Counted from the first letter of the stretch, positions 1 through 11,441 are shown. The stretch is 64,000 nucleotides of DNA from Rutpela maculata (GCA_936432065.2 OW386286.2:18969179-19033178), one strand, 5' to 3'. Notes: a model not told the origin generated them from the sequence alone. A program made the numbers and translations.

Positions 1-400
1 CTGAGGAGGGGTCGAACCGCCGACCTCGTGACTTGTAGGACAACGCAAGCAAGCAAGCAAGAAATATTTATTTAAAAATTAAAATTTTACAAAATGCGCC
101 TCGCCCGAAACCTGGCCCGAAGCCAATCAGACAAACACGGCGCGTAGCGCCGTGGTGAATGTAGGATTGGACGGGGCAGGTCCGGTTTGGCTAAACGATA
201 ATTAATAAGACAATGTTAAAATTCCTATCCGCCTGTGGCGGATTTAAAAATTAACAATGAAATTAAAAAATGCTGTCCACATGGACCTAAAACTAATTCA
301 TATAAAACATAGAAACTAGTAACTGGTTGTAGCACTGAATAAATTTGGGCTGTAGAACAACGCCTTAACTCACTCGACCACTAACCTCTCTGAGACTATT
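1..400 (-). other. tRNA-like sequence (pol III A and B boxes) split by a retrotransposon
   Basis: On the minus strand the two flanks of the element at 47-350 join into a tRNA-like sequence. An A-box-like part (TGGTCGAGTGAG) lies at about 375-387 and a B box (GGTTCGACCCC) at about 10-20. Once one TSD copy is removed, the spacing between the boxes is 33 nt, as in a real tRNA. The class is unclear; the D-arm resembles Ser/Leu tRNAs. Acceptor-stem pairing is poor, so a tRNA-derived repeat or pseudogene is more likely than a working tRNA gene. The 3' end lies near the window edge. Confidence 0.6.
47..350 (-). mobile_element. 5'-truncated non-LTR retrotransposon, 3'-UTR only
   Basis: A 304 bp insertion is flanked by 13 bp TSDs at 34-46 and 351-363 (TGTAGRACAACGC, one mismatch). 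On the minus strand it ends in a short (TTGC)n tail. It shares its 3'-UTR with the element at 11442-12381: both carry CACGGCGCT(A/G)CGCGCCGT and ACCGGACCTGCCC. No coding sequence remains. The shared UTR assigns it to the same Jockey-like family whose reverse-transcriptase end is visible at 11.4-12.0 kb. Severe 5' truncation is typical of target-primed reverse transcription. Confidence 0.82.
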
Positions 401-663
401 TATTTAAAGACTTTATAGTTGGATCACGCAACGGCTAGATTTTGCTTATATAATTAGTAGTGTATTAGTCTATTTTTTTCGTAGCTTTTCATGATCCTCT
501 TAGTCGTAGACGTTTTTTATTACAAAAAAAAAGACATATAAATTAAGATATCATTATTTCTGAGAAACAAATAGGTACTTAAATAAATATTTGTATTTAT
601 ACCAAAATAATTATAATAATAGTTAAAAAGAAAAACCACTGTTATCTAGGTATCGCATCAAAA

Positions 664-884
664 TTTTGCAGTACAATATTTTTTTTGTGGAACGTACCAC
701 GAACGTTCTTTTAAAATATTACAGAAATATTTTATCAAAAATATTTCATGATATTCCAAACTAGATAAAAATATTTATGAGGGGTTCTAGGAATATTTCA
801 GATAAATATTCTGATTACAGAATATTGTCACTTAATGAGAATATTCTGAAAATATTCTGTGCTGTGTGGGTAAGTACTGCAAAA
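664..884. mobile_element. Candidate MITE with 11 bp inverted ends
   Basis: The ends are exact inverted copies: TTTTGCAGTAC at 664-674 and GTACTGCAAAA at 874-884. The interior is a run of degenerate AATATTCTG/AATATTT units. A GTGCTGTGTGGG at 859-870 is the reverse complement of CCCACACAGCAC at 4079-4090, possibly a shared terminus. No TSD is clear. The rest of 401-978 holds no recognisable feature. Confidence 0.35.
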
Positions 885-978
885 CCTCAATATTCGCTCG
901 CTGTGTTGTACTTTCAACTTTAGTTAAATGGTCAAAGCTTCCATTAAACTAAAAAGCGCACAAAAACGCACTATCACC

Positions 979-1164
979 CAGGGCCGTAACGACTTTGTCA
1001 GACTTGGCAAAAGTTGGAAATTTGATTTTGAGACATAAGTTGGCAACTTTTTTTCAGATTCCCCCCCCCCCTCCGCTCATCAATCTTTTGGAGGAATTAT
1101 TATTTATTTTATTTATAGAGTTGGCTTCTTAAGTTTATAAAGTTGGCTCACTACGGCTCTACTG
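979..1164. mobile_element. hAT-like MITE with internal C-tract
   Basis: The left end CAGGGCCGTAACGA and the right end (reverse complement CAGTAGAGCCGTAG) form a diverged inverted repeat of hAT type. The middle carries a C-run followed by CCGCTCATCAA, a signature seen again at 19375-19639, 27297-28188 and 48386-48638. No clean 8 bp TSD was found. Positions 1165-1530 hold nothing I recognise. Confidence 0.5.
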
Positions 1165-1530
1165 CCACCCCCTTTTTTCCATCCATTACTTCCGGCAGAC
1201 GGGTGATTCACAATTTTTTTCCGTCAAGTATACGTAATTACCTCTGCGGCTGCAAAGTTTGAAAATTGAAAATTATTTTTCTTGCACTACCTAAATGCCA
1301 AATGTAAATATTGTAATTTGTAATAAAGTAATAAGTAATACAAAATTAGAAAACTTTTTTAAATTGAACATACCTTCCTTGGTTCCTTGTAACAAAATGA
1401 TGCAAATTATTACATGTGAACGCGAAGTACTTCCCCCAATGTCTACACAACTACTAACTTCACTTTCAGATAACAAAGAGGCGCCAAACGACAACCTACT
1501 ACAAGTTGTCACTTGCAAATGAGGGTATTT

Positions 1531-1607
1531 TACTTGTGAAAGTATCTGTACTTGTACCCTTGTACTTGTACTTGTATTTGTACTTGTATAAAAACAAGTA
1601 CAAGTAC
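1531..1607. repeat. (ACTTGT)n minisatellite with inverted end
   Basis: Six-base units of TACTTG/TACTTGT are repeated, then reversed as ACAAGTACAAGTAC, so the right part can fold into a hairpin. Open frames across this stretch come from the simple repeat and are not treated as genes. Confidence 0.75.
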
Positions 1608-2455
1608 TTTTAGTCCTTCGAGGTAAAGCTTTGACCCCAAAAGTTCTGTGACTGGACCGCAAGACTTCTATCACCAGTTTTCGAGAGCGGGGAACACGAA
1701 GGTGCCAACATTTTCAGCCACCGGAAAAAGCACCCCTGTTTTTCCAGTGCTAGGCATTTTTTATCGGGAAATTTTATTAATGAAAATTGTTCAGAATTAT
1801 CCAAAAACCTTAAGTCCAAAATTTCATAAAAAAAACTGGAAAATATAAAATTTTAAATATTGATAAAAAATATAAAAAAAACTACAAATTACTTTACAAC
1901 TACCTGACAGCTTCCGTTTAATTTCAAACAAAATTGTCATGAATTTTTTAAACAAAAAAACCATTAAAATGATATTTTCCGACTTGACATTATTTTAAAC
2001 AAAATTTCAGTATTTTTTATTTTGATGAAATTCTGGACTTATATTAAGGTTTATGAACAATTTTGAACTTTCATTAATAAAATTTCCCGATAAAAAAATG
2101 AAGACACCATTTTTTTTAAATACCATTGTAAAATACATGTAAAAACCTACATTTTGAAAAAAATTGTCCTCCCCGAGTCGATGCACTTAAACAAATAACC
2201 GATTGAAATTTCGAAAAATCTTTTTTAGTCCTTTGAGGTAAACCAGAAAAAGGCAAAAAGCCCGAAATTTTTGTGACTGGATTGGACCGCAAGACATTTA
2301 CCCGCCCCGTTTTAAAGGGCGAGAATACGATGGTGACAATATCTTCCGACCTACCCTTCACCCACTACCCCGAAACCGGAAAAACCATTCCCTTTTCCGG
2401 TTTTTCGGTGCTAGGCACTTTTTTTATCGAAAAATTTTATTAACGGTAATTAATT
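1608..2455. repeat. Duplicated ~200 bp block with inverted repeat between copies
   Basis: The block around 1609-1790 recurs in direct orientation at 2224-2450. Shared landmarks are TTTAGTCCTT-GAGGTAAA, ACCGCAAGAC and GTGCTAGGCA. Between them, 1762-1830 and 2020-2099 are inverted copies of one sequence. No TSD or transposase is seen. Positions 2456-2840 contain nothing I recognise; a 60-codon ORF at 2516-2698 has no features supporting it. Confidence 0.7.
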
Positions 2456-2840
2456 TATTAATTTTATGTATTTTAGCTGGCGAATATCTCGTAAACTATA
2501 ACACATAGGAAGAAAATGAATGTAGACATTCTTGTAGGAAATTTAATTATGTTTAATTTTGCATTAATTACCTTTTTCCGTACGACGCATCGTTTCCGAA
2601 TTATAAGCAGAGAATCGAAAAAAGGAACCTTTCCACTTCCCTTTGCCCCTGAAGCGGCGGGGCTAAGGGCGGGGACTTTTAGTATGTTTACCTCCTAACT
2701 ACCTCCAACACATTCCTGAAGAGGAAAATTCTCCCCTCCTCCATGTTCTCTACAATCCCCTTTTGGGCATTCATTGATTGGACTATTAGTTTCACCAACT
2801 TTCGTTAAAATTCATGCATTTTTATATTGATACGTTGTAT

Positions 2841-3561
2841 TTTTTACTTCCACGTCCAGTGGAAGTATAGTAACGACAAAAAATTTTTTAAAAATTTTTA
2901 TTGCCCAAATAGGCTTAAAATGTCATGAAACGTCGAGATTTTAAGTTTGAGCGAAAAAAAAATTTCTGTCTGTCGGTCTGTCTGTCGGTCTGTCTGTCTG
3001 TCTGTAACTTTTTTTTGTGCGCACGTTTACTCTGGAACCGTTTGAGATATTGACTTGAAATTTGGTACACATATGTACTTTAACGAGATCTAGAACTAGA
3101 TTATATTTTCATCTTGTTCCGTCGAAGGGTTGGGGGGTAAATTGGGATAAATTTGGGGTAAATGGGTAAATCAAGCAGATAAGAGTCAATAAAATTGGTA
3201 TTTAGTATATACAAGAGAAGGTCTCAAAAAAATTTTTGGCATTAGCCACCCCCATTACCACCCCCACTTCCTTATTAAAGGGGATGAAAAAAAAATGTGA
3301 TTTAGTGCATGTACAGGAACCAGAAATCTCAAAATATTTTTTTGCTTCATCCACCCCCCACTACCACCCCCCTATCACCACCCCCACCCCACTACCGATG
3401 TGGGGTATCGTTTTATGGGTTTTTGGGGTAAAGGATTTCAAATATAATATTATTAAAATTCCATAAACAATTATTTTCACATACAAAGTTTTTTCGTTGT
3501 GAGTGACTTGGATAGAGAATCTGGATGTGGAAGTAGTGATTCCTTGGGCAGCGGTTTTTAA
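2841..3561 (+). repeat. Dispersed ~720 bp repeat, copy 1, with TCTG microsatellite
   Basis: This block is nearly identical to 42251-42960 on the same strand. It starts with TACTTCCACGTCCAG and ends with the near-inverse CTGGATGTGGAAGTA at 3521-3535, so it may be a DNA transposon. The similarity runs ~26 bp past that end. Inside are a (TCTG)n tract at about 2966-3003, a GAAATTTGG-containing segment and a C-rich CACCCCC segment. Small ORFs are not conserved as such between copies. Confidence 0.8.
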
Positions 3562-3743
3562 TTATCCAAGAAAGGCAATTTTTAGTCGTTTTTATTATTT
3601 TCTGAATTAACAAATTATCAAAAATTTTTTTTATAGGTTTAGTTTTATTCACAATTTTTATTGGTATTTTTGTTTTTGCTATGCGATTACTAGGACCGGG
3701 GATTATAACAAAAATGGCAGAAAATTTCAAGTTGAAACATAAA

Positions 3744-4050
3744 GAAAAATCATTTCGGTGGAATTTTCTTCAAACTTTAGGAATAGGCAGTTCAAGGGCT
3801 TCCGAAGAAAAAATGCCATATGAAAAAATTGATTTAATGCTTTCCATGCAGGTGCAGAATTACAGTGACTGGAAGTTAAAAATCTTTGAAAAAATTAAAA
3901 ATCATTTCGATGGAATTTTCTTCAAACTTTGGGAATAGGTAGTTCAAGGGCTTCCGAAAAAAAATGGCATTTGATTTAATGCCTTCCCTGCAGAATTACA
4001 GTTACTGGAAGTTAAAAATCTTAGAAAAAATTTAAAAAATTAAAAATCAT
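3744..4050. repeat. Tandem ~150 bp duplication
   Basis: Two adjacent units each contain TTTTCTTCAAACTTTRGGAA, then GTTCAAGGGCTTCCGAA and GAATTACAGT. A third, inverted copy lies at 5844-5935. An 85-codon ORF over the first unit reflects the duplication and resembles no protein I know. Confidence 0.75.
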
Positions 4051-4194
4051 TGATGCATTAAATCAATTTTTCATATGACCCACACAGCACGGGATGGCCA
4101 CGGGATATCCTAAAATGATCCCCTATATCCAATAAATGGATTGTTCATTTGGGATGTCGATAGGAAGTCCACTGGTTATCCTTTGGTCCTAATA

Positions 4195-4800
4195 ACAGCC
4201 AAAATACATTGGATAACCTACATGAGTATCTAGGATAGCCTTTAGGGTTATTGATGTCATATTTAAAACCTATATAGGGATAACCAAAGGCTATCCCTAG
4301 GACCATCCATAGGTCAACTTGTTGGGCTATGGGGCCAAATACATGATAATTCATAATTAACCTAAGGTACAAATAAGAATTTTTTTATTTACATATTATA
4401 TATTCGTTGACAGAATGAATTTTTTTAGTGAAAATCATTAGGTACTTATAAAATATGGCCCTAATAACAGCCAGAATAGGGATATCCATTTGATACTATA
4501 TGACTATATGACTATCTATAGGATAGACTTTTTAGGGTTATTTAAAACCTATATAGGGATAACCAATGGCTAACTCTAGGGCCATCCATAGGTTAACTTG
4601 TTGGGCTAATGTAGGTCCCAAATTCATGATAATTGATAAATTCACCTAAAGTACAAATGAGAATTTTTTAATTTAATTTATATTTGCATTATACTTTCAT
4701 TGTGATGAATGAATTTTATTGACGGAAGACATTACTTATAAAAATGGTCCTAATAACAGCCAAAATGGGGATATTGGCTAGCTCGTTCTTAGCACTACTT
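4195..4800. repeat. Tandem array, period ~260-290 bp
   Basis: Units begin with GG(T/C)CCTAATAACAGCCA at 4195, 4457 and 4746; the last is partial. Each full unit also carries AAAACCTATATAGGGATAACC and ACTTGTTGGGC. The array follows CCCACACAGCAC at 4079-4090, which may be a transposon end. Confidence 0.72.
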
Positions 4801-5023
4801 TCAATAATTCATGTTAGATGGCTCTCCTTGCAAGGTGCAAATTACTCCTGTTGCAATACTCACCTAGTGAGCCGGAAACTACAGGTTGTGTAATCTGTCC
4901 ACTACACAAGAAATTCACATATTTTGCAAATGCCTCTTTTACGAGAGTTATTTTTTTTGCAATATCAGATTTCTTTATTACGCAAGGAGGGTGAGTATAC
5001 CCCAAATCTTAAATTGTCTACAG

Positions 5024-5235
5024 CAGGGATTCCCAACAGGTGGTCCACGGACCGCGGACGATGTCTTGGGGGTCCGCGAAATGTCACTGAGATATTCAAT
5101 TGTTTTGTATTTTACTTGACTTGCAGTGGTAGACTTTACATAATCTTCATTTTAAGAATTTAAGCTTTTAAGGGGCCCTTGTCAGTATAGCGACCGATGA
5201 GGGGGTCCTTGAAAAAATCTTGTTGGGAACCTCTG
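5024..5235. mobile_element. hAT MITE with 8 bp TSD
   Basis: A 212 bp insertion is flanked by perfect 8 bp TSDs, GTCTACAG, at 5016-5023 and 5236-5243. The ends CAGGGATTCCCAACA and (reverse complement) CAGAGGTTCCCAACA are typical hAT terminal repeats. It has no coding capacity. The 4801-5015 flank holds nothing I recognise. Confidence 0.9.
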
Positions 5236-5300
5236 GTCTACAGTAATCACGATTTTACACAAGATCAATTTTGATCCTGTGTAGATACTATGGGTAACCA

Positions 5301-5530
5301 GATGCAACTATGTGTGGATGTCTGTGGTTGTCCAGATTTTAACTTAAATTGGTCCCTTTTTCTTCCTATGGACAACCACCGGCTATCCTATTGTGGACAT
5401 CTGTAGGTTATCCCGATTTTAACCCAAACTGGTCCCTTTTTCTTCCTATGGACGACCATATGGGCTATCCCATTGTAGACAACCGTGGGCAAACCCGATT
5501 TGCACCAAAAGGATATCCATAGGAGGTCTT
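5301..5530. repeat. Short tandem array, period ~80 bp
   Basis: GGTCCCTTTTTCTTCCTATG recurs at 5350 and 5430, with related GGATATCCATAGGAGG at the right edge. The units share wording (TATCC, CCATAGG) with the array at 4.2-4.8 kb, so both probably belong to one repeat complex. Confidence 0.65.
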
Positions 5531-5672
5531 TTTTTCTTTTTTTCCGATTTCTTAAATAAAAATACACAGCTAGCTCCACTTCTTCCTCACTTGAAAAGAG
5601 ATTTCTTAAATAAAAATACATAGCTAGCTCCTCTTCTTCCTCACTTGAAAAGAGGTCTTCTTCACTTGACAT
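5530..5672 (-). pseudogene. N-terminal fragment resembling a HARBI1/ALP1-type protein
   Basis: A minus-strand reading frame starts at an ATG at 5672 and reads MSSEEDLFSSEEEEELAMYF, then a second copy of the same 18-residue unit, then a basic stretch (RKKRKK) at about 5530. An acidic start, a hydrophobic Tyr/Leu stretch and a basic run are how many insect PIF/Harbinger-derived (ALP1-like) proteins begin; that family assignment is inference from memory of the pattern. The 54 bp in-frame duplication is seen directly. Past the basic run the frame enters the 80 bp tandem array, so the rest of the protein is missing. The flanking arrays may be the remains of the transposon that carried it. Confidence 0.4.
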
Positions 5673-5843
5673 CTTTTTAAAAACTAACGAGTCATTTGCG
5701 TTTACGATAAATATCACAGGCGTGTCGTCTCGTGTGTTGGATACAAATTTTTGTTGTTGTGTCGTATGGATGTCGTGTTGATGTCGTGTAGCGCCGTGAG
5801 GATAGGGCCTAAGGCTATCGAGTACTGTCTGGGGACATTTTTT

Positions 5844-5935
5844 GTTCGGAAGCCCTTGAACTATCTATTCCCAAAGTTTGAAGAAAGTTCCACCGAAATG
5901 ATTTTTCCAATGCTTTCTGCAGCAAGACAATTTCC
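5844..5935 (-). repeat. Inverted copy of the 3.7-4.0 kb repeat unit
   Basis: Read on the minus strand this matches the unit at 3744-4050, including GTTCAAGGGCTTCCGAA. With those units it brackets 4.05-5.84 kb, which could mark the ends of one composite element. Confidence 0.7.
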
Positions 5936-6797
5936 ATTTCAAACTTATTTTGACTCCACTAAATAGATAATTCATAAAAGAGACCTTGGTCCTTGGATAA
6001 GAAATACCTCGTTCATATTTTTTCCTTTAAAATAATTACCTAAATAATAAGAAAATAAAATTAATTCCTATATGTTAATGACAAGGCAATAATTCCCGTA
6101 GATACCTATACAAATTATTTCAAAAGTAACATTGAACTTTTACGCATGATGAATCCGCATATTTATACTAACGTTCTATTAAAAAAGTGAAGGTCATAGC
6201 AAGCCTAAACTTTTTCACTGGCACTTTATATTTACGAGGTCGGAACCTCCATCGCCTTCTAAATATTTATAAATTATAAAATACTTATTTATCATTTTAC
6301 TTGTTAGCCGTTGAAATCCCACTGTAACCCTCTTTGCCGACAAAAATATACCAGATATTCCATTACTCCATCATCCCTAAGCAGAGATATCAGCATAAAG
6401 CCAGGAAAGGCGCGCCATTATAACAAGATTAGCAGTGCTGCATCAAGGGAAAATGGAACGGAGCCAAAGAAGGTTGTGCCTTGGAGCATGGGCGTAGTAT
6501 AAGGGAAATATGCGGGACTTATTAATGTCTAAAACATTAAAAATAGAAGTAGAAATAGAAAAAAACTATTTTTCTACGACTATTGAATAATTCTTTAATT
6601 CACAGGCCCAAATTCGTGGGCGAGAATTAAGACTCACTTTTCTTTATGTTTTTCGGGGCGCTGACCACGACTCTGATGTCGGAATAGCATGTTTGTGGAA
6701 GAATTTTCGAGCTAGAGGTCAAAATTGGACGAAAATCGTGAAAAATCTTAATTTGTGATATTTCCAGGTTCAAAATGAATAGGAAAAATTTGGGAGA
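5936..6797. other. No recognised feature
   Basis: AT-rich DNA. The only open frame of note, 6311-6502 on the plus strand (63 codons), has more balanced base composition than its surroundings but matches no family I recognise and has no visible splice or promoter context. I do not call it a gene. Confidence 0.4.
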
Positions 6798-9783
6798 CAT
6801 CCCAAGGAACAATTTAAAAGTGATTTGGACTTGAGGAGGTTTTAAGAAAGGTTTGTCAGGGTTAGGAAATAGTCTTGTGCTTTATTGATGTTGTAGTTAA
6901 GGCCTTTTAGGCTTCAAGTATACTTGCTCTTATATAGTAAGTTTTAAAGCATTCTGTAAGACCTAATTATAAAGCTAATTTGCTTCTAGGATAATATGTA
7001 TTTGTAATGGGTTTATCATAACCTACATAAAACTATCCATAAATCTAATTAGTTTTATGAACGTCTTAAATTCCATTTAGATTTAAAGAGGCTTTAAATT
7101 TTTCTTTATGGTTTTAACATATTTGCAATAAATGCATTTTAAATCCTTTTTAAAACTAGACATTTTCAATGCCTATTAGTGCTTATTAAAGGCCATTACA
7201 AAACTAGACTCTTAAAACATCCTTGATAAATGTTGTGATGAAACCGTTATGACGAAAAAAAAGCCTCTATAAATCTAAAAGGCAAATTTTAATTCCATAA
7301 AACACTTTCCAAAACCTTAATAAAACATTTATTATAAAAATAATAAACAATATGTCTGCCTAAAGTGTCGTTGATGCATGTGTGTGTGTGTGTGTGTGTG
7401 TTAATTAAAAGCATTTCACGACTTACTGATGTGTAATTAAGTCTTTTTTGGAAAGGTGGAAGAAAATAAAAAAGAGTGGCCATTTTAAAAGGACTGTTAA
7501 AACAAACACACATACAAATTATTTTGAGGTTAAGTTTTAAGTTTTTTGTATCAAATGTGAACGTCCCAAACGTTTTATTACAGCTTTTATCAACTCCATG
7601 TGATCTTCGACAAGTGCATTTGCATTTTTGTAAGGAAGGGATTATTTGTAATAGTATACAAAAAGACTAAAAGGGCTTCATTTAGAGCAAATGTTCTAGG
7701 TCATTACCATTATTAGAATATATAGTTTAATGAGAGGACCAGTGTTGTCAGATCAAAATTTTAAAAGTTATCAGACGACGCTTTAAAAAGTTACTAAATC
7801 TTACTAAAATTTCACTAGATTTGAAATTAAAGTCCTCATCTTTAATTTTCAAAAGTTGTAGTGTCTGTAGGACACGTAATTTTCTTGAGCTCTCTGAGCA
7901 CAGCATAGCTTTGAGCGTCCTCTATCTGATTATTTCGTTGCCAGACTTCGTACTCTGTATCGTATTAAATGATTTGTAACTAGAAAGTACTGTTTGTCTA
8001 CGAGCCGCTAGAGGGCAACGAGCCCAGGTTATTCGATTGTAGCGAACAATTTTGGTTTCTTAAATATATACAAGGGTGCTATAAAACTATTTACAAAATG
8101 CCTTGAAAAACTATTTTGCTGCAACAATATCCTTAATACCATCATAAAGCGACTTGTAGACTAAAAGGTCCCACTCTTATGAAGGTTGCTAAGGCCTTTT
8201 TAAATTCCATTATAAAACTCCTTACTGAGGCATAGTGCCACTCTTGAAAACCTTGTTAGAGCCGTTTTAAAACCTTTCTTAAAACCTGTTTTAAAGTTGT
8301 CGGAAGCTTTTTTATTAGCTTCCTGGATTTCTAGAAAACACCTAGAAGGCTACCTTAAAACTGGTTTTTAAAACTCTTATAAGTCCCTATTAGAACTGAG
8401 AAGCTATAAAAATGTCCACGACGGAATCCAAATAATTTTATTATTGCATTTATTTTTTCTAAACTGATTTAAGCAAACAGACCATCAGACTTATTGAAGA
8501 TAAAATGAAATTTGAAATTTATAAAGCATAGAGTGGCAGTATAACCCCTCTAAGGCCGATTTAAAAGGTAATAAAAAGACATCAGGTATGACAAAAAAAA
8601 TTAAAACCAACGGCAGTTTATCGTTAAAACTACAAAAGAAAGGCTCAAAAAACAAAGGGGCCTCAGAAATAATAATGATTTTAATATTCATACAAAATTT
8701 GCATAGACATGTAATCAGCAAATTTAAAAAAGTAGGCTGCTTCTCGGTTTCCACGGTAATTTTCAGTCGTTTCTTGTATTCTACCTTAATTTGCTAAAGA
8801 AAAAGTGATAATTATTAATAATACAGTTGTGAGATTGACCTTGAATATTTTTATATAACAAGAAAAACATGACCGGCCAACTAAAAACCTAATTGTCATT
8901 TTACAGTCCTCTCATTAAACTATATATTCTAATAATGGTAATGACCTAGAACATTTACTCTAAATGAAGTCCTTTTAGTCTTTTTGTATATTATCACAAA
9001 TAAATGCAAATGCACTTGACGACGATCACATGGACTTGATAAAAGATGTAACAAAACGTTTGGGATTTAAAGAACCGCCTCCAAGACGAACCGCGTTGAC
9101 ATTTGATACAAAAAACTTAAAACTTAACCTCAAAATAATTTCTTCCATAAAAGACATAATTACACATCAGTAAGTCGTGAAATGCTTTTAATTAACACAC
9201 ACACATGCACCAACGACACTTCGGGCAAACATATTGTTTATTATTTTTATAATGAATGTTTTATTGAGGTTTTAGAAAGTGTTTTATGGAATTAAAATTT
9301 GCCTTTTAGATTTATAAAAGCCTTTTTTCTTCATAACGGTTTCATCACGATATTTGTCAAGGATGTTTAAAGAGTCTAGTTTTGTAATGGCCTTTAATAA
9401 GTACTAATAGGCATTGAAAATGTCTAGTTTTAAAAAGGATTTAAAATGCATTTATTGCAAATATGTTAAAACCATATACCAATAATTTAAAGCCTCTTTA
9501 AATCTAAATGGAATTTAAAACGTTCATAAAACTAATTAGCTTTATGAAGAGTTTCATGTAGGTATGATAAACCCATTACAAATACATATTATCCTAGAAG
9601 TAAATTAGCTTTATAATTAGGTTTTACAGAATGCTTTAAAACTTACCATACAAGAGCAAGTATACTTGAAGCCTAAAAGGCCTTAACTACAACATCAATA
9701 AAGCACAGGACTATTTTCTAACCCTGACAAACCTTTTTTAAAACCTCCTCAAGTCCAAATGGCTTTTAAATTGTTTCTTGGGA
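6798..9783. mobile_element. Large foldback element, ~940 bp arms
   Basis: The left arm (about 6798-7742) and the right arm (about 8903-9783) are inverted copies, still closely similar. Landmarks are AAGGCCTTTTAGGCTTCAAG and its inverse, and CCTCTCATTAAACTATATA at 8904 with its inverse at 7720. The loop is ~1.16 kb. The left arm has (TG)n at 7379-7401 and the right arm the matching (AC)n. Both arms and loop are studded with degenerate AAAGGCCTTTAAAACC-type words. No transposase ORF is present, and the outer ends and TSD are not resolved. Confidence 0.8.
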
Positions 9784-10925
9784 ATATCATTTTTAGGAGA
9801 AAATACGGTGAGTTCACTTTGGACCGCACTATTATACAAAATTTCCGAAGATATTGTTCCCAACAGTGGTTAATAAACATATTCATGTATATCGATTCGG
9901 GATTGTACTTGTGTTCGAGGTGCTGAGCAGAACTGCACACAATGAAGGAGGCGATAGTAGTGATGGAAATAGCTCTGGAGATGATGATTATGTTTCATCC
10001 TAAAAAAGGTCTGAACGTTTAGAGATCTCGTGTTTCGCATTCTTTGCGGATTGTGAAAATTGCCCATTTTGATGAACACACGTCTTTATGCAATTTTGGG
10101 TGAAGAAAAATGGATTTCTTTTTATGGGGATACGTGAAAGAAATTGTTTATAAATATACACCAACAACAGTACAAAATATGAAGGAAAGGATAATAATTG
10201 CTTTTAGATTTATCACACCGGGAATTTTAGGAACAGTAGAAACTTCATTTCAAAAGCGCATAGAAATATATATGTGTGTCAGTTAAAATGGGCAACATGT
10301 GGAGTACTTATTATAAAAATATACTGGGTGTTCCATTTGAAAAAATTGAGATAATTCAGTTTAAAAAGTTTTTAATTGAAAAATAATTTTTGGCCATCCT
10401 GTACATTTTTGGGAAGTGAAAATGATACAAAAAACATTAATTGGATGTCTTGTAACCAATATCCACATAAGTTTTTCTTAAAACCTATAATTGTGACTTT
10501 GGTGATTTTTTTAATATGCATCTTCAGATGACATTATTTCAACAAAAAAAATTAATTATATCCAAGTGGTTGGGAGATAATCAATAATAATATAGAAATG
10601 AAGAGAGTCTAGAAAAAGGCTTCAAAAAATTTACTGATTCATTCCTTTTTAAAAAAGGCACTTGATCCTGTAATTTCGTCTTGGCTCGCCCTGTACATTT
10701 GAAAATAATTCCCGGTTATAGACTTTTTTATCTAGTTTATATGTATTTTTTTTTTAATTACTAGCTACCGTAGAACTCGACATATCGAAGTCCGATGCTA
10801 TTGCCCAACAAGTATATTTTTTCAGTTATTGGGAAATGGTTACTAATTAAGTTTTGAAAATTAGCGCTGTATACTCATGTCCCACAGTTAGGCCATATTA
10901 GTCAGTTTCTGTTTACCATTACTAT
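9784..10925. other. No recognised gene; ends of unidentified repeats
   Basis: AT-rich. TACTGGGTGTTCC at about 10323 is a variant of the TACAGGGTGT motif that marks repeat ends elsewhere in the window (24136, 31154, 45074, 46195, 54829). Small ORFs here lack support. Confidence 0.4.
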
Positions 10926-11345
10926 TATTATACTGTTCGCAAAAACGAAGAGTATTTTGCATTTGATCGGCACATTTCTAAAACAGTAAATATCGCTTGT
11001 AGACAAAAAATTTTCATATCATTGTGTTAGTAAACGAATTCTGAACAACTTTCAAAATGTCCGTCCGTCCGTCTGTTCGTCCGTCACGTTTTTTGTAAAC
11101 ACGATAACTCAAGAAAGAAAAATCCGATTGTACTGAAATTTGGACAGTGTTAGCTAGAGAAAGACCCCCTTGTTTTTGAAGAAAATCAATAAGTAAATAA
11201 GAAAGTTCATTTAATTAAAAGAACATATTATATTTTCTTGATTTTTATCGCTTGTAGTTAACAAGAAATCTTGCGAAATGTTATCTCTGTAATATATTTT
11301 TTTTGTTTATGCATTTTACTAATAATTTATATTTTTATAATATAT
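10926..11345 (+). repeat. Dispersed repeat with GTCC tract, plus copy
   Basis: This matches 44512-44965 on the opposite strand over ~420 bp. It contains GTTCGCAAAAACGAAGA, then a (GTCC)n tract at about 11059-11085, then CACGATAACTCAAGAA and ACTGAAATTTGG. In both copies the similarity continues into the tRNA-like module about 60 bp further on, so repeat and tRNA-like module form one element. Confidence 0.82.
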
Positions 11346-11407
11346 CTAATGCGTTGAAATATGATTATCGAAAGATATATAGTACAGATATTCAATTTTT
11401 CTAGTAA

Positions 11408-11441
11408 TCTGTGGTGGTCCAATGGCTAAAGTTTTGATTTG
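11408..11441 (+). other. 5' half of a tRNA-like module (A box)
   Basis: TGGTCCAATGGCTAAAG fits the D-arm/A box of a tRNA. Its partner, the 3' half, resumes at 12393 after the retrotransposon insertion. An uninterrupted relative is at 44370-44445 on the minus strand (GGCTAAAGCTTTGCGTTGC). Stem pairing is imperfect, so a working tRNA is unlikely. Confidence 0.65.

Noticed and set aside
1291..1674. 127-codon minus ORF
   Set aside because: It reads through an ACTTGT simple repeat, giving Thr/Ser-rich sequence; no other support.
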